A DNA stretch of 64,000 nucleotides from Pseudoteredinibacter isoporae (GCF_011602085.1 NZ_JAAONY010000003.1:124001-188000), one strand, 5' to 3'. Positions 20,622-31,033 are shown, counted from the first letter of the stretch. Program-made: numbers and translations. The notes: a model not told the origin generated them from the sequence alone.

Positions 20622-22028
20622 TTACTTTTTCTTCTTCGATTTTTTGTAGTGTTCCATCAAACGACGCTTCTTTGCAGCCTGGCGAGACGTCAGCTCATTT
20701 TTCTTCCCGGCATAAGGGTTATCAGTGGATTTAAATTCCAACTTGATCGGCGTACCATGTAAATCCAAAACCCGCCGAAAGGTTTTTTCCAAAAACTTTT
20801 TATAGTGGCTGGGTACAGATTCTGTCTGATTACCGTGAATCACAATAATCGGTGGATTTTTGCCCCCCGCGTGGGCATAACGCAGCTTGATACGATGGCC
20901 GCCCACCATCGGTGGTTGATGCGTCGCAACCGCATCTTGCAGAATTCGGGTGAGGTGGTTAGTCGTCAGTTTATCCGTCGCAGCACTGTAGGCCTGCTCG
21001 ATAGATTCGTACAAATGCCCAACACCCGTGCCATGCAACGCTGAAATAAAATGGATGTCGGCGAAGTCAACAAAGCGCAGGCGGCGCTCCAGTTCGTTCT
21101 TCACGAACTCTTTGTGCTCATTGTCCAGCCCGTCCCATTTGTTGAGCGCCACAACCAAAGCCCGACCTTGATCGATCACGTGCCCCATCAGATGCAAGTC
21201 CTGATCAACCAGCCCTTCGGTGGCATCTACCAGTAAAACAACAACATTAGCATCGCTAATCGCCTGCAGAGTTTTTACGATGGAAAATTTTTCGACAGAT
21301 TCTTTAACATTTTTTCGGCGACGAATTCCCGCAGTATCAATAATCGTGTACGGCTTTTCATTACGTTCATAATTAATATAAACACTGTCGCGGGTGGTGC
21401 CCGGCATATCGTAGACCACCACCCGATCTTCGCCCAGCAGACGATTCACCAGGGTGGATTTGCCCACATTCGGGCGCCCTACGATGGCCATCTTGATGCC
21501 TTTGGCCTCGTCTTCCTCAGCGTCCTCCACGACATTTTCAGGAAACTCTTCCAGAACCATTTCCATCAGGGATTTGACACCACGCCCCTGGGTCGCGGTC
21601 GTACCGTACACTTCACCCAAGCCCAGCTCATAAAACGGGGCCATCGCGACATCGTGATTCTGACCGTCAATTTTGTTGGCAACAAGGTAGGTTTTCTTGT
21701 TGTTCACACGAAGGTGATCGGCAATCATCTCATCCGCAGCGGTCAAACCGTCGCGGCTGTCGACCAGAAACAGAACCACATCCGCCTCTTCCACGGCTAA
21801 CAGAGACTGCTCTGCCATAGCGGAATCGATACCCTCTTCATCACCTGTAATTCCGCCCGTATCGATTGCGATGAACTGGCGCTTGTTGATTTCACCCTCG
21901 CCATACTTACGATCTCGCGTCAGGCCAGCATAGTTGGCAACCAGGGCATCCCGGCTACGAGTAAGGCGGTTAAACATGGTTGATTTACCCACATTCGGGC
22001 GTCCAACCAAGGCAATTACAGGTATCAT
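20622..22028 (-). CDS. der: Ribosome-associated GTPase Der (EngA)
   Basis: Tandem GTPase needed for 50S ribosomal subunit assembly. The 468 residues hold two G domains, with P-loops GRPNVGKST at about 8 and again near 187, and NKxD-type motifs NKID and NKWD, then a KH-like domain and a very basic tail ([15 protein letters not shown]). It is the last gene of the leftward cluster, but has its own promoter candidate at 22102-22129 and follows a terminator after bamB. Confidence 0.97.
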   Translation of the reverse strand: MIPVIALVGRPNVGKSTMFNRLTRSRDALVANYAGLTRDRKYGEGEINKRQFIAIDTGGITGDEEGIDSAMAEQSLLAVEEADVVLFLVDSRDGLTAADEMIADHLRVNNKKTYLVANKIDGQNHDVAMAPFYELGLGEVYGTTATQGRGVKSLMEMVLEEFPENVVEDAEEDEAKGIKMAIVGRPNVGKSTLVNRLLGEDRVVVYDMPGTTRDSVYINYERNEKPYTIIDTAGIRRRKNVKESVEKFSIVKTLQAISDANVVVLLVDATEGLVDQDLHLMGHVIDQGRALVVALNKWDGLDNEHKEFVKNELERRLRFVDFADIHFISALHGTGVGHLYESIEQAYSAATDKLTTNHLTRILQDAVATHQPPMVGGHRIKLRYAHAGGKNPPIIVIHGNQTESVPSHYKKFLEKTFRRVLDLHGTPIKLEFKSTDNPYAGKKNELTSRQAAKKRRLMEHYKKSKKKK

Positions 22029-22101
22029 CTATTAATCCAGTACAGTCTGTAGGGCAACTTCAGAAGATTATGGCCCATTATGGCGTTTTCCGTGGGCCGC
22101 G

Positions 22102-22129
22102 AGTATAGGGATTTTCTCAGCAGTAGCAA
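22102..22129 (-). promoter_or_regulatory. Candidate der promoter
   Basis: Minus-strand TTGCTA (22124-22129), 16-nt spacer, TATACT (22102-22107), about 75 nt before the der start and downstream of the bamB terminator. Confidence 0.55.
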
Positions 22130-22158
22130 GTTTTGCCCGGCTCTGCGGCAAATCAGCA

Positions 22159-22186
22159 ATAAAAAAGGGCCTTAAAGGCCCTTTTC
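22159..22186 (-). terminator. Terminator after bamB
   Basis: Minus strand: GGGCC, 5-nt loop, GGCCC, extended by flanking A and T pairs, then T6. It closes the hisS-yfgM-bamB segment before der. Confidence 0.85.
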
Positions 22187-22212
22187 ACTAGCGTAGCTCG
22201 AAGTCATGTGTG

Positions 22213-23349
22213 CTACTGAATACGGTAGGCAATCAACTCGCCACTGTTGCCGTAAACATAGAGGCGCTCGCCATCACTGATCATGCTCGCGCGTACGCCA
22301 TCACCATCCACTTTCTCACGTGCCACAAAGCGGCCTTGTTCACGATCGAGCAAGTGCAGGTAACCTTCAAAATCTGTGACCGCAACATAAGAACCGATTG
22401 CCTGGGGTGCACCCAGCTCACGGCGCAGCATATTGTCGTTTTCCCAGATTTGTTCGCCATTGGCACTGTTCAAGGCGCGCAGACGATCATCAGCACCGGA
22501 CACAAAAATGGTTCCATTCAACACACTGATATCTTTATGGCTAGAAGAATCCGTTGCCCACATAGGACGTCCGCTGGAGCGGTTAATCGCCATAATACGC
22601 CCCTGATAAGCAGAAGCGTACAAAATGCTGCCTTCTAACAGCGGAGTGGCGTCAATATCCACAACACGCTCCAGTTCGGTTTTGCCCTGGGGAATCGCAA
22701 CGCGCTGCTCCCACACCTGAACACCGTCGGAAATGCGCAAGCCCACTGCTTTACCAGAAGCAAAACCAGCGTAAACTTTATCGCCGAACAGTACCGGGTT
22801 TGCCGTACCGCGCAGAGTCAACACGGGCACTGGATTGTCGTATCGCCAGATCTGCTCGCCGTTCTCGGCATTCAGTCCATACAGGCGACCATCCAGAGTT
22901 TGCACGACAACTACGTCGCCATTACTCTGCGGCGCGGAAAGAATTTCACTGCTCAGTTTGGTCTGCCAGCGCTCGCTGCCGTCATCACGGGACAAGGCAT
23001 AAACCGTGCCGCTATAGCTTCCCAAAAAGATATTCTCAGGACCGGCACCTACACCACCTGCCAGCTCTTTATCCAGATCTTTGGACCAATTTTCACGGCC
23101 GGTTTCAGGGTTCAGGCTCACCACCTCACCCTCAGAACCCGCAGCAAACAGTACGCCGTCGGAAATTACAGGAGTCAATCGGCTGAAACGCGCATCCTGG
23201 CCCGCACCAATATCTTTTGACCAAACCTCATCCAGCTCTACAGTGGGCTCAAAGTCCACTAATTCCATAGGCTCGAGATTGACTTCATCGGTGGAGGAAC
23301 AGCCAGCAATAACAGCAGATAACAACAGCAATGCAATGGGCTTTTTCAT
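22213..23349 (-). CDS. bamB: Outer-membrane protein assembly factor BamB
   Basis: Lipoprotein subunit of the BAM complex, which inserts beta-barrel proteins in the outer membrane. From ATG 23349 it has 378 residues, with signal MKKPIALLLLSAVIAGC and the lipidated Cys17. The rest is an eight-bladed PQQ-like beta-propeller with repeated motifs such as GRENWSKDL, GSERWQTKL, GEQIWRYDN, GVQVWEQRV and GEQIWENDN. Its ATG follows the yfgM stop after one base (TAACATG), indicating translational coupling. Further upstream in-frame starts would overlap yfgM. Confidence 0.96.
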   Translation of the reverse strand: MKKPIALLLLSAVIAGCSSTDEVNLEPMELVDFEPTVELDEVWSKDIGAGQDARFSRLTPVISDGVLFAAGSEGEVVSLNPETGRENWSKDLDKELAGGVGAGPENIFLGSYSGTVYALSRDDGSERWQTKLSSEILSAPQSNGDVVVVQTLDGRLYGLNAENGEQIWRYDNPVPVLTLRGTANPVLFGDKVYAGFASGKAVGLRISDGVQVWEQRVAIPQGKTELERVVDIDATPLLEGSILYASAYQGRIMAINRSSGRPMWATDSSSHKDISVLNGTIFVSGADDRLRALNSANGEQIWENDNMLRRELGAPQAIGSYVAVTDFEGYLHLLDREQGRFVAREKVDGDGVRASMISDGERLYVYGNSGELIAYRIQ

Positions 23350-23350
23350 G

Positions 23351-24031
23351 TTATTGAGCGTCTCCATCCTGCTTCGCCAGGGCGACAACCGGCACACCCG
23401 CAAGCTTGTCCTGCAATGGCTGGCGACGAGCAAAATCTTCCGCTGCCAGGGAATCCAGCGCTAATTGATAAGAAGCTCGGGCGCGATCATTGTCGCCCTG
23501 AGCCAGATAGATATCACCGCGAGTTTCTGCGAAAGAACCCACAACAGCCTGAGTTTGGCCTTTATCCAGAGTCGCCAGGGCGGCGGCGTGATCACCAGTA
23601 GCAGCCTGAACTTTGGCCAGACGCTGATAAACAATTGGGCGCAGAGCCTCACTTGGGCCTTGGGCCAAAGCGGAATTCAAATGCTTGGCGGCGGATTCCA
23701 GATCGTTACCTTTAACCGCCAGCTTTGCCAAAAACAAATCACCACTAATGCCGTAAAAGCTGCCACTGTGTTCATCAACCAGCTGTTTGGCCAGGTACTT
23801 GGCGGTATTTTGCTGTTCTTCCGTTGGGCTCTGGGCACCGACTGCCTGCAATAGCTCTTCATAGACAACGGAGCCAGCTTCCGCTTGGGCCTGTTGCTTG
23901 TTCTGCCAGAATTGAAAGCCAGAGTAAGCCGCAATACCTAACAAAATCGCGGTCAACAAACTTTTACCGTTGTTGTCCCACCAGCGTTTAATGGCTTCTA
24001 ATTGTTCTTCTTCAGTGAGATGTTCTGCCAC
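23351..24031 (-). CDS. yfgM: YfgM-type ancillary SecYEG translocon subunit
   Basis: A 226-residue inner-membrane protein. A short cytoplasmic N-terminus (EEEQLEAIKRWWDNNGKS) and one transmembrane helix (about 24-41) precede a periplasmic tetratricopeptide-like region. E. coli YfgM joins the Sec translocon with PpiD and helps periplasmic chaperoning. The start codon is GTG with a strong AGGAG 5 nt upstream. The position between hisS and bamB is conserved in gammaproteobacteria and supports the call. Confidence 0.92.
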   Translation of the reverse strand: MAEHLTEEEQLEAIKRWWDNNGKSLLTAILLGIAAYSGFQFWQNKQQAQAEAGSVVYEELLQAVGAQSPTEEQQNTAKYLAKQLVDEHSGSFYGISGDLFLAKLAVKGNDLESAAKHLNSALAQGPSEALRPIVYQRLAKVQAATGDHAAALATLDKGQTQAVVGSFAETRGDIYLAQGDNDRARASYQLALDSLAAEDFARRQPLQDKLAGVPVVALAKQDGDAQ

Positions 24032-24129
24032 TGTAACTCCTAATTACCTGCAAACCTGTTTATTTTCTACACAGGACTTTATTGTCAACGAGGCCTTAGC
24101 CAAGAAAGCCCGCTAGCCTATCACATGCG

Positions 24130-24155
24130 GCTAATAAGCCCTAGGGCTTATTAGC
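24130..24155. repeat. Perfect 26-bp palindrome between hisS and yfgM
   Basis: GCTAATAAGCCCT (24130-24142) is followed at once by its exact reverse complement (24143-24155), centred on CTAG. There is no adjacent T-run, so it is not a standard terminator. It may be an mRNA hairpin between two co-directional genes or a protein-binding site. Confidence 0.7.
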
Positions 24156-24162
24156 AACTCGA

Positions 24163-25452
24163 TTAATTGCTCAATAATCCTTTTAAGGTGGACAACAACT
24201 GCTCATTCGCAACAGCTTGCTGATCACTTTGGCCGCGCAAAGGCTTGATCAAAACCTGCCCCTGCTCAAGCTCCTGATCACCCAGAATCAGGGCAATACG
24301 GGCACCACTGCGATCGGCTTTTTTCAGCTGGCTTTTGAAACTGCCGCCACCGCAATGATTGACCACACGATAGCCATTGAGTTCAGCGCGTACGGACTCA
24401 GCCAATGTTGCGGCAGCGCACTGGGCTTTATCCATATCATTACTGGCAGCAACAATATAAATGTCGGCAGCCGCAGGCAAAGTCTCGGGGAAGCTTTCCA
24501 GGGCTTCCAGCAACAGAACCAGACGCTCTACCCCCATTGCAAACCCAACAGCGCTATTGGGCTTGCCACCCAATTGCTCAATCAAACCGTCATAACGTCC
24601 GCCAGCACAGACGGTACCTTGTGCACCCAGCTTATCAGTAACCCACTCAAATACCGTTTTGGAGTAGTAATCCAAGCCGCGTACCAGTCTAGGGTTGACC
24701 CGAAACTCAACTCCGGCCTCGGTCAGCAGCCGTTGCACCTGTTCAAAATGCGCTCGGGATTCATCATCCAGATAGTCCAGCAACTGAGGTGCCCCATCCA
24801 ACAAGGCCTGGGTATCCTGATTTTTACTGTCCAAAATTCTCAATGGATTACTGTCCAGGCGTCGCTGACTGTCTTCATCCAATTGATCTTTGCGCTCACT
24901 CAGATAAGCAACCAATGCAGCTTTATAGGATTCACGCGCTTCGTTAGAGCCCAGGCTATTGATCTCAAGGCTCAAAGCATCAATCACACCCAACTGGCGC
25001 CACAGGCTAGCCGTTAATAACAACAGTTCAGCATCAATATCCGGCCCTGCCATCCCATAGGCTTCTACACCAATTTGGTGGAACTGGCGCAAGCGACCTT
25101 TTTGCGGACGCTCATAACGGAACATTGGACCGGCATACCACAAGCGTTGGGTCTGGTTGTATAACAAGCCATGCTGTTCACAAGCACGCACACAAGACGC
25201 GGTTCCTTCTGGGCGCAAAGTAACGCTGTCGCCATTGCGATCGTCAAATGTGTACATTTCCTTCTCGACGATATCGGTAACTTCCCCAATGGAACGCTTA
25301 AATAGATCGGTCGATTCCACGATGGGAAAACGAATTTCCTGATAACCATAACTGGCCACACAATCGCGCACGGCTTTTTCCAAATACTGCCACTGCACGG
25401 ACTGCTCGGGCAGCAAATCATTCATTCCTCGAATGGCTTGAATCTTTTTCAA
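24163..25452 (-). CDS. hisS: Histidine-tRNA ligase
   Basis: Class II synthetase that charges tRNA-His. The 429 residues contain motif 1 ([13 protein letters not shown] and following), motif 2 ([28 protein letters not shown]), the histidine-binding segment [14 protein letters not shown] and motif 3 ([11 protein letters not shown]), plus the C-terminal anticodon domain. The start codon is TTG at 25452 with AAAGG 7 nt upstream; the next ATG would remove conserved residues. It lies between ispG and yfgM in the conserved order. Confidence 0.97.
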   Translation of the reverse strand: MKKIQAIRGMNDLLPEQSVQWQYLEKAVRDCVASYGYQEIRFPIVESTDLFKRSIGEVTDIVEKEMYTFDDRNGDSVTLRPEGTASCVRACEQHGLLYNQTQRLWYAGPMFRYERPQKGRLRQFHQIGVEAYGMAGPDIDAELLLLTASLWRQLGVIDALSLEINSLGSNEARESYKAALVAYLSERKDQLDEDSQRRLDSNPLRILDSKNQDTQALLDGAPQLLDYLDDESRAHFEQVQRLLTEAGVEFRVNPRLVRGLDYYSKTVFEWVTDKLGAQGTVCAGGRYDGLIEQLGGKPNSAVGFAMGVERLVLLLEALESFPETLPAAADIYIVAASNDMDKAQCAAATLAESVRAELNGYRVVNHCGGGSFKSQLKKADRSGARIALILGDQELEQGQVLIKPLRGQSDQQAVANEQLLSTLKGLLSN

Positions 25453-25508
25453 ACTAATACCTTTTACATTTTGCTTTAGGCGCTGTTAATCAGTGTTGTT
25501 AACCGACC

Positions 25509-26624
25509 CTAAGGCGCTTTTACGATTAAATCTTTCTCAGCTTCTTCTTTCTCAGCGGCTTTTTTACGAATCAGACGCTCGAGGTTATCTACGAGATTGT
25601 CTTTACCCAATTTATGATCCGCCTGACCGTCAATATAAATAGAATGATTTGGTGTACCACCGGCCAAACCGATATCCGATTCCTTTGCCTCACCCGGACC
25701 ATTAACTACACAACCAATAACCGAAACATCCATCGGTGTGCGAATATCGTCCAGGCGCTCTTCCAACTGATTCATGGTCTGCACCACATCAAAGTTCTGG
25801 CGAGAACAACTTGGACAGGCTATAAAGTTAATCCCCTTGGCACGTAGTTTCAGGCTTTTTAAAATGTCCCAGCCGACACGCACTTCTTCCACCGGATCAG
25901 CAGCCAGTGAAACTCGCAAGGTGTCGCCGATGCCATCCATCAACAACATGCCCAGGCCAACCGAAGATTTTACTGTACCTGACCGCAGTCCACCGGCTTC
26001 AGTAATCCCCAAATGCAAAGGCTGCTCGATTTGAGTCGCCAATTGGCGGTAAGCCGCCACAGCCATAAACACATCAGAAGCTTTCACACTGACTTTGAAA
26101 TCCTGAAAATTCATTTTATCCAGAATATCTACATGTCGTAGCGCCGACTCCACTATCGCTTCGGGTGTTGGTTCACCGTATTTCTTCTGTAGATCTTTTT
26201 CCAGAGAACCGGCATTCACGCCAATCCGAATGGGAATATTCAGATCACGTGCCTTTTCAACCACCGCCGCGATACGTTTTTCACGACCGATATTGCCGGG
26301 ATTAATACGCAGGCAATCAACGCCAAGATCGGCAACACGTAATGCAATACGGTAGTCAAAATGAATATCGGCAACCAGAGGGATATTCACAGCCTTGCGA
26401 ATTTCACCGAACGCTTCTGCCGCATCCAACGTCGGCACAGAAACACGCACAATGTCTGCACCCGCGTCCTGCAAGGCGGTAATTTGACCAACGGTTGCAG
26501 CAACATCACAGGTATCGGTATTGGTCATACTCTGCACGGAAATGGGCGCATCGCCGCCCACAGGCACATCGCCTACCATAATCTGCCTGGATTTTCGGCG
26601 CTTTATCGGAGATTCAAAATGCAT
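25509..26624 (-). CDS. ispG: 4-hydroxy-3-methylbut-2-enyl diphosphate synthase (flavodoxin)
   Basis: Iron-sulfur enzyme of the MEP isoprenoid pathway, making HMBPP from MEcPP. From ATG 26624 the protein has 371 residues (E. coli 372) and begins with the conserved [23 protein letters not shown]-barrel ([26 protein letters not shown]) is followed by the [4Fe-4S] domain with CPSCSRQ and GCVVNGPGE. The in-frame ATG at 26702 would overlap rodZ and is not conserved. It starts 14 nt after the rodZ stop. Confidence 0.97.
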   Translation of the reverse strand: MHFESPIKRRKSRQIMVGDVPVGGDAPISVQSMTNTDTCDVAATVGQITALQDAGADIVRVSVPTLDAAEAFGEIRKAVNIPLVADIHFDYRIALRVADLGVDCLRINPGNIGREKRIAAVVEKARDLNIPIRIGVNAGSLEKDLQKKYGEPTPEAIVESALRHVDILDKMNFQDFKVSVKASDVFMAVAAYRQLATQIEQPLHLGITEAGGLRSGTVKSSVGLGMLLMDGIGDTLRVSLAADPVEEVRVGWDILKSLKLRAKGINFIACPSCSRQNFDVVQTMNQLEERLDDIRTPMDVSVIGCVVNGPGEAKESDIGLAGGTPNHSIYIDGQADHKLGKDNLVDNLERLIRKKAAEKEEAEKDLIVKAP

Positions 26625-26637
26625 AATCGGATCTGTA

Positions 26638-27651
26638 TCAGGGAATCGTAATAGCGAGTGTTTTGCGTCCAGCTCGTGCCTCAAGTGGGTAGGCTTCTCC
26701 ATCTACCTCCAATTCAACAGCTCGAACATTACCCAAGTTCACTCGGAACGGTGCCGGCCCCTGCAAGCGCAGTTGCTGACCGGCTTCTTTGGTGTTGCTG
26801 TACAAGCGCTTGCCAGTAGCATCACGCACTTGTAACCAACAACTGTCATTAAAACGGAACACTAAAACCTTTTCGCCTTCGGCTGGCTCGACAATGTCGT
26901 CATGCGCCAAGGCAGCTGCATTTGAGCTGGTAGCCACCGTTTCAGCGTTACGCTCATCACTAGAAACAACAGCCGCTGCTGTTTCTTCGGCAGCCTCAAT
27001 GGGGCTTGTGGTATCTGCAGTATGGATCGCAGCCGTTTCCATTTGAGGCTCTTCAGGCTGACGATCTAAAGTATCAACGGATTCCGCAGCCTCGTCTTGC
27101 TCGGCAGGTTGATCACCAGCATCGACGGGCGCAGTGACGGATTCTTTAAGGTTGTTTGTTTCAAGCGAACCGGTTTCGGATTTGCTGGCAGCCGATTGTT
27201 GGTCCGCTGATTTAGGCTCGACGGAAGCAATCGCCGGAGATTTATCGCTTTCACTACTGCCTTGTGCAAACCACCAAACTGCAACAAACAACAGCAAAAT
27301 CGGCAGCGCCCAAATGGCCTTAAAAGAACCGCCATTCGATGACAGGCTTGCACTGGGCTCCTCTTCTGTATCGGTCTCGAGCGAGTCAGAAGCATAGGCT
27401 TCATACTCAGCCAGCAGCATGTCGATATCCAATTGCAAAATTCGAGCGGCGTTCCGCAAATACCCCCGCACAAAGGTTGGTGTACCTACTTGCTCAAATG
27501 CATTTTGCTCAATCAGATGCAGCTTGTGTTTAGTGATTTTAAGTTCAGCAGCCAAATCTGCCGAACTAATGCCCAGCTGTTCACGAGCATAGGAAACAAT
27601 AGCACCGGGACCCGGTGTTTCATTATTATTTTGCGTTTCCAATTCAGACAT
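26638..27651 (-). CDS. rodZ: RodZ-like cell-shape protein
   Basis: A 337-residue bitopic protein. The cytoplasmic helix-turn-helix domain (about 17-80: [37 protein letters not shown]) binds MreB in characterised RodZ. One transmembrane helix follows (about 113-129), then a long acidic, Ser/Thr/Glu-rich periplasmic linker, and a C-terminal DUF4115 beta domain ([15 protein letters not shown]). It helps place the elongation machinery. Its ATG overlaps the pilW stop (TAATG), so translation is coupled. The gene order pilW-rodZ-ispG is conserved. Confidence 0.94.
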   Translation of the reverse strand: MSELETQNNNETPGPGAIVSYAREQLGISSADLAAELKITKHKLHLIEQNAFEQVGTPTFVRGYLRNAARILQLDIDMLLAEYEAYASDSLETDTEEEPSASLSSNGGSFKAIWALPILLLFVAVWWFAQGSSESDKSPAIASVEPKSADQQSAASKSETGSLETNNLKESVTAPVDAGDQPAEQDEAAESVDTLDRQPEEPQMETAAIHTADTTSPIEAAEETAAAVVSSDERNAETVATSSNAAALAHDDIVEPAEGEKVLVFRFNDSCWLQVRDATGKRLYSNTKEAGQQLRLQGPAPFRVNLGNVRAVELEVDGEAYPLEARAGRKTLAITIP

Positions 27652-28418
27652 TAGCGTTGGGCACCTGAATTATTTCTCTGAAACTGATTACCTTGGGGAA
27701 ACATATTTTTTAGTTTCATTTCCGCGCTGGATTCGCGATTCTTATCGCCCAGAACCTTGGCCAACTCCAACTCAAGCTGCACAGAGCGCGGCGAAAACGG
27801 TGAAACCATGTGGTACTGATCCAGCAATTGAATGGCCGCACGGTATTCGGATTTACTTTTGGCAATACTCGCCAACTCGATATAAGGACGAGCCATGTTC
27901 GGATTCAGGGTAATGGAACGGGCGAAAGCTTTTTCGGCGGCATCAATATTACCCAGAGCCAGCTGCGTCAGACCGACGTTGTTAAAGGCCAATGGGCGAC
28001 GGTCGTAGTTGAGATCGTTGGCGGCAAACTGGAACTGATTCAACGCCTCACGGTAACGTTTTTTACCGTACAAAAAGGAGCCGTAATTGTTACGGGCCAA
28101 CGATAAACTGCTATCGAGACGAATGGCACGCTCATAAAAACGTTCAGCGTTTTCATCATCGCCTTCACGCAACATCAGGGCCGCCATCCCACTATAAGCA
28201 CCAGCTGAATTCGGATCGATTTTCAGTGCCTTATTGAAGTGAAAACGTGAAGAGTCGAGATTGTTCTGACGAAGGTATTCCAAACCCAGGCGAATATGGG
28301 TTTTCATCGCCTTTTGCATGTCGGGCTTTTTCTGCACCCTGTCATAGGTGGTTACACAGGCTGTTAAGCTCAACAACAGCCAACTTGTTATCATGGTTTT
28401 TACAAGGCTGCGAGTCAT
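27651..28418 (-). CDS. pilW: Type IV pilus biogenesis/stability lipoprotein PilW (PilF)
   Basis: A 255-residue outer-membrane pilotin-type lipoprotein that helps PilQ secretin assembly. The signal ends in the LTAC lipobox (about residue 21). Six tetratricopeptide-like repeats follow, for example HIRLGLEYLRQNNLDSSRFH, GAYSGMAALMLREGDDENA and LARNNYGSFLYGKKRYREA. Position between rlmN and rodZ is the usual one for this gene. Other type IV pilus genes are not in the window. Confidence 0.93.
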   Translation of the reverse strand: MTRSLVKTMITSWLLLSLTACVTTYDRVQKKPDMQKAMKTHIRLGLEYLRQNNLDSSRFHFNKALKIDPNSAGAYSGMAALMLREGDDENAERFYERAIRLDSSLSLARNNYGSFLYGKKRYREALNQFQFAANDLNYDRRPLAFNNVGLTQLALGNIDAAEKAFARSITLNPNMARPYIELASIAKSKSEYRAAIQLLDQYHMVSPFSPRSVQLELELAKVLGDKNRESSAEMKLKNMFPQGNQFQRNNSGAQR

Positions 28419-28434
28419 CGTGTTTATTCCACTT

Positions 28435-29574
28435 CTATGCGTTATTGATTATGCGAACCGCTTGTTCTTGATAGCGCTGAGAGCGACGAGTGCGATCGTT
28501 CACACTGCCCGCTAACTGCCCGCAGGCCGCATCGATATCATCACCGCGCGTTGTGCGCACAGTCGTAATATACCCTTCCTGCGTCATTATATCCTGAAAG
28601 CGGCGCAAACTATTGTTACTCACCCGTTTGTAATCCGACATTGGGAACGGGTTAAAAGGAATTAGATTAATTTTGACCGGGATGTCACGTAACAGCTGCG
28701 CCAATTCACGTGCATGCTCAGGGCGATCGTTGACCTGATCGATCAAGGTATATTCGATGGTAATTTTGCGGCGATTATCCGGCAGGTTGTCGATATAACG
28801 TTTGGCGCTATCGAGCAACATGGCAATGGGATACTTTTTATTAATGGGCACCAGCTCATTGCGCAACTCATCGTTTGGCGCATGCAAAGAAATTGCCAAA
28901 CAGGCGTCCGTCAATCCATCCAGTTTATCCAGCGCTGGCACAACACCCGAAGTGCTCAAGGTAACCCGGCGCTTTGAAATTCCATAACAGTTGTCGTGCA
29001 TCATGAGATTCATGGAATCGACAACATTATCAAAATTGAGCAGAGGTTCCCCCATGCCCATCATCACTACATTAGTAATCTTTCGGGGTCTATCTTCACC
29101 AAACTGGCCAAAGGACTTTGCCGCAATCCACACCTGACCGATAATTTCGGCAGCGCTCAAGTCGCGATTAAAACCCTGCTTTCCGGTCGAGCAAAAACTG
29201 CAATCGAGGGAACAGCCAACCTGGGAAGATACACACAAGGTTCCGCGCTCCCCATCCGGGATAAACACGGTTTCGATGGCACTGCCACCGGTGACTCGAA
29301 TCAGAAATTTGCGTGTGCCATCCGCTGAATCGAATTGTTGAATCAGTTCAGGCGCTGTAATTTCAGCCTTCTCACTCAACTTGGCACGCAGGGCTTTGCT
29401 GATATTGGTCATTTCATCAAATGAATCCACGCCCATTTGGTGGATCCATTTGAGAACCTGTGCCGCACGAAAGCGCTTCTCGCCCATTTCTTCAAAAAAG
29501 GCTTCCAGTTTTTGCTGGGATAAACCCAGCAAATTCACTTTGCTTTCCACGGTTTCTGGCGACGACAGGGACAT
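28435..29574 (-). CDS. rlmN: Dual-specificity 23S rRNA/tRNA adenine-C2 methyltransferase
   Basis: Radical SAM enzyme that methylates A2503 of 23S rRNA and A37 of certain tRNAs. From ATG 29574 it has 379 residues. The SAM-cluster motif is Cys121-x3-Cys125-x2-Cys128, and the resolving Cys lies in [12 protein letters not shown] near the C-terminus. [15 protein letters not shown] is typical of the family. A longer frame upstream to 29745 overlaps ndk and is unconserved. AGGTG lies 8 nt before the chosen ATG. It follows ndk by 16 nt. Confidence 0.97.
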   Translation of the reverse strand: MSLSSPETVESKVNLLGLSQQKLEAFFEEMGEKRFRAAQVLKWIHQMGVDSFDEMTNISKALRAKLSEKAEITAPELIQQFDSADGTRKFLIRVTGGSAIETVFIPDGERGTLCVSSQVGCSLDCSFCSTGKQGFNRDLSAAEIIGQVWIAAKSFGQFGEDRPRKITNVVMMGMGEPLLNFDNVVDSMNLMMHDNCYGISKRRVTLSTSGVVPALDKLDGLTDACLAISLHAPNDELRNELVPINKKYPIAMLLDSAKRYIDNLPDNRRKITIEYTLIDQVNDRPEHARELAQLLRDIPVKINLIPFNPFPMSDYKRVSNNSLRRFQDIMTQEGYITTVRTTRGDDIDAACGQLAGSVNDRTRRSQRYQEQAVRIINNA

Positions 29575-29590
29575 CAATCTAACACCTGAA

Positions 29591-30016
29591 TTAGCGAGCG
29601 CAGATTTCGTCAGCAGCGAAGAAGTAAGCCACTTCACGCTCAGCAGAAGCTGAAGAGTCGGAACCGTGAACAGCGTTAGCATCGATGCTCTGAGCGAAGT
29701 CAGCGCGGATGGTACCAGCGGCCGCTTCCTGAGGGTTAGTTGCACCCATCAGGTCACGGTTTTTAGCAATAGCGCCTTCACCTTCCAGAACTTGAACAAC
29801 AACAGGGCCAGAAGTCATGAAAGAAACCAGATCACCAAAGAAAGGACGCTCTTTGTGCTCAGCGTAGAAACCGCCAGCTTTCTCGTCGTCCAGCTGAACC
29901 ATTTTCATAGCAACAATGCTCAAACCGGCTTCTTCGAAACGTGCATTGATTTGACCAATTACGTTTTTAGCTACCGCATCTGGCTTGATGATGGAAAGAG
30001 TGCGTTCTACCGCCAT
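29591..30016 (-). CDS. ndk: Nucleoside diphosphate kinase
   Basis: Transfers the gamma phosphate of ATP to nucleoside diphosphates through a phosphohistidine. The 141 residues start [18 protein letters not shown], and the catalytic His is in [12 protein letters not shown] lies 8 nt before the ATG at 30016. It is the first gene of the leftward cluster, behind an unusually long non-coding stretch with a promoter at 30301-30329. Confidence 0.97.
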   Translation of the reverse strand: MAVERTLSIIKPDAVAKNVIGQINARFEEAGLSIVAMKMVQLDDEKAGGFYAEHKERPFFGDLVSFMTSGPVVVQVLEGEGAIAKNRDLMGATNPQEAAAGTIRADFAQSIDANAVHGSDSSASAEREVAYFFAADEICAR

Positions 30017-30123
30017 GTGTTTAATCTCCAAAAATTGTCATTAATTCAAAAAATTGTTTCCGCCCCATTTAGGCCACTGGACCCGTCTGGCGGATCGCCC
30101 GCAGACAGCAGCTATGGATACGG

Positions 30124-30163
30124 AAAACCCGTGCCCACCATCTCCAAGGCAAGCACGGGTTTT
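30124..30163 (-). terminator. Terminator-like hairpin in the ndk upstream region
   Basis: AAAACCCGTGC (30124-30134) pairs with GCACGGGTTTT (30153-30163) around an 18-nt loop. Read leftward it ends in T4 and lies 107 nt before ndk. It may end a small RNA, attenuate ndk, or stop readthrough from the isc operon. Confidence 0.6.
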
Positions 30164-30300
30164 ATCTGTTGGGTGTTAGGGGCTAGCGGCCTATTTCAAT
30201 CAAGCCTTTGGGCACAGCCTTCATGGCGAATCGCCAGCTGGCACAGTCTTTAAAATGGCTTGGACCGACGCTCAATGCCCCAGTTTCGACAGAGGCGCCG

Positions 30301-30329
30301 ATTATACACTTGTGAGGTCAACGGTTAAA
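30301..30329 (-). promoter_or_regulatory. Candidate promoter upstream of ndk
   Basis: TTTAAC, 17-nt spacer, TATAAT on the minus strand. A TTGACC also occurs inside the spacer but at the wrong distance. Confidence 0.5.
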
Positions 30330-30466
30330 TAGCTGAAGGTCGCGTTAAAGGGCATAAAATCGCCTTAAAAAGCCCCAATTTGGGCATTTTTGAGAGCAAT
30401 CTCACTGCGAAACATCAATTTGTTAACCCAGGCCCACCAAGCCAGGCCGAAAAGCCCGCAAATTGG

Positions 30467-30673
30467 CTAATCGGCAGCCTCTTCTATCCAGGCTGCCTGA
30501 ATCGCTTCCAGCACCTTTTCGCCACAACGATTGGGATCATCGTTGAACCCCTCAAGGGCCATGACCCAATTTCGCAAATCAACGAAATTAACGAACTGAG
30601 GGTCGACATCCGGGTGAGCATCAAACAGCTCCATGGCGATATCGTTTACATCGGTCCAACGTAAATCCTGCAT
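30467..30673 (-). CDS. iscX: Fe-S cluster assembly protein IscX
   Basis: Small acidic protein (68 residues) that binds IscS and modulates iron delivery. The family signature is clear: LRWTDVNDIAMELFDAHPDVDP, then NFVDLRNWV and the C-terminal AIQAAWIEE. GAGG is 5 nt before the ATG at 30673. It is the last gene of the isc operon, 21 nt after fdx. Confidence 0.94.
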   Translation of the reverse strand: MQDLRWTDVNDIAMELFDAHPDVDPQFVNFVDLRNWVMALEGFNDDPNRCGEKVLEAIQAAWIEEAAD

Positions 30674-30694
30674 AGTGACCTCGCCTGTCGGCAC

Positions 30695-31033
30695 CTAGTG
30701 GTGCTCTGAAACCTGATTAATCGTGTATTTGGGGATTTCGACCACCAAATCTTCATCGGCAACCCTGGCCTGACAACCCAAGCGGGAATCTGGCTCCAGG
30801 CCCCAGGCCTTATCCAGATAGTCGTCCTCCAGCTCATCCGCCTCTTCCAGAGAATCATAGCCCTCACGTACAACAACGTGACAGGTGGTACAGGCACAGC
30901 TCTTTTCGCAGGCGTGCTCAATCTCAATCCCGTTGCGCAAGGCAGCATCTACAATGCTCTCGCCTTTGGCAGCGTCTACGACCGCACCTTCCGGGCAAAT
31001 TTCCTCGTGGGGTAAAAATACAATTTTCGGCAT
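30695..31033 (-). CDS. fdx: ISC-type [2Fe-2S] ferredoxin
   Basis: Electron carrier for cluster assembly. It has 112 residues with cluster ligands Cys42, Cys48, Cys51 and Cys87 (ACEKSCACTTC...RLGC), plus the additional Cys46 also found in E. coli Fdx. It lies between hscA and iscX in the isc operon. Confidence 0.96.
   Translation of the reverse strand: MPKIVFLPHEEICPEGAVVDAAKGESIVDAALRNGIEIEHACEKSCACTTCHVVVREGYDSLEEADELEDDYLDKAWGLEPDSRLGCQARVADEDLVVEIPKYTINQVSEHH

Larger units (their letters stand above)
30017..30466 (-). ncRNA. 450-bp non-coding region: candidate small RNA or long ndk leader
   Basis: No protein-coding gene is apparent. On the minus strand TTTAAC (30324-30329), a 17-nt spacer and a perfect TATAAT (30301-30306) predict a start near 30294. 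Downstream come a stem CAAGCC/GGCTTG (30257-30262 with 30201-30206) that encloses a small GGCG-AAT-CGCC hairpin, and then an 11-bp stem at 30124-30163 with a T4 end. The transcript to that hairpin would be about 170 nt. A weaker GCCC...GGGC hairpin with T5 on the minus strand at 30372-30385 could end the isc operon. I did not recognise 6S, SRP or another known RNA. Confidence 0.4.

Noticed and set aside
24217-25017. A 266-codon open frame antisense to hisS
   Set aside because: Shadow of a conserved gene, Gln/Ser/Ile-rich, with no signal for translation.
30017-30300. 6S RNA, SRP RNA or tmRNA in the ndk upstream gap
   Set aside because: The conserved bulge or core sequences of these RNAs were not found in either orientation.
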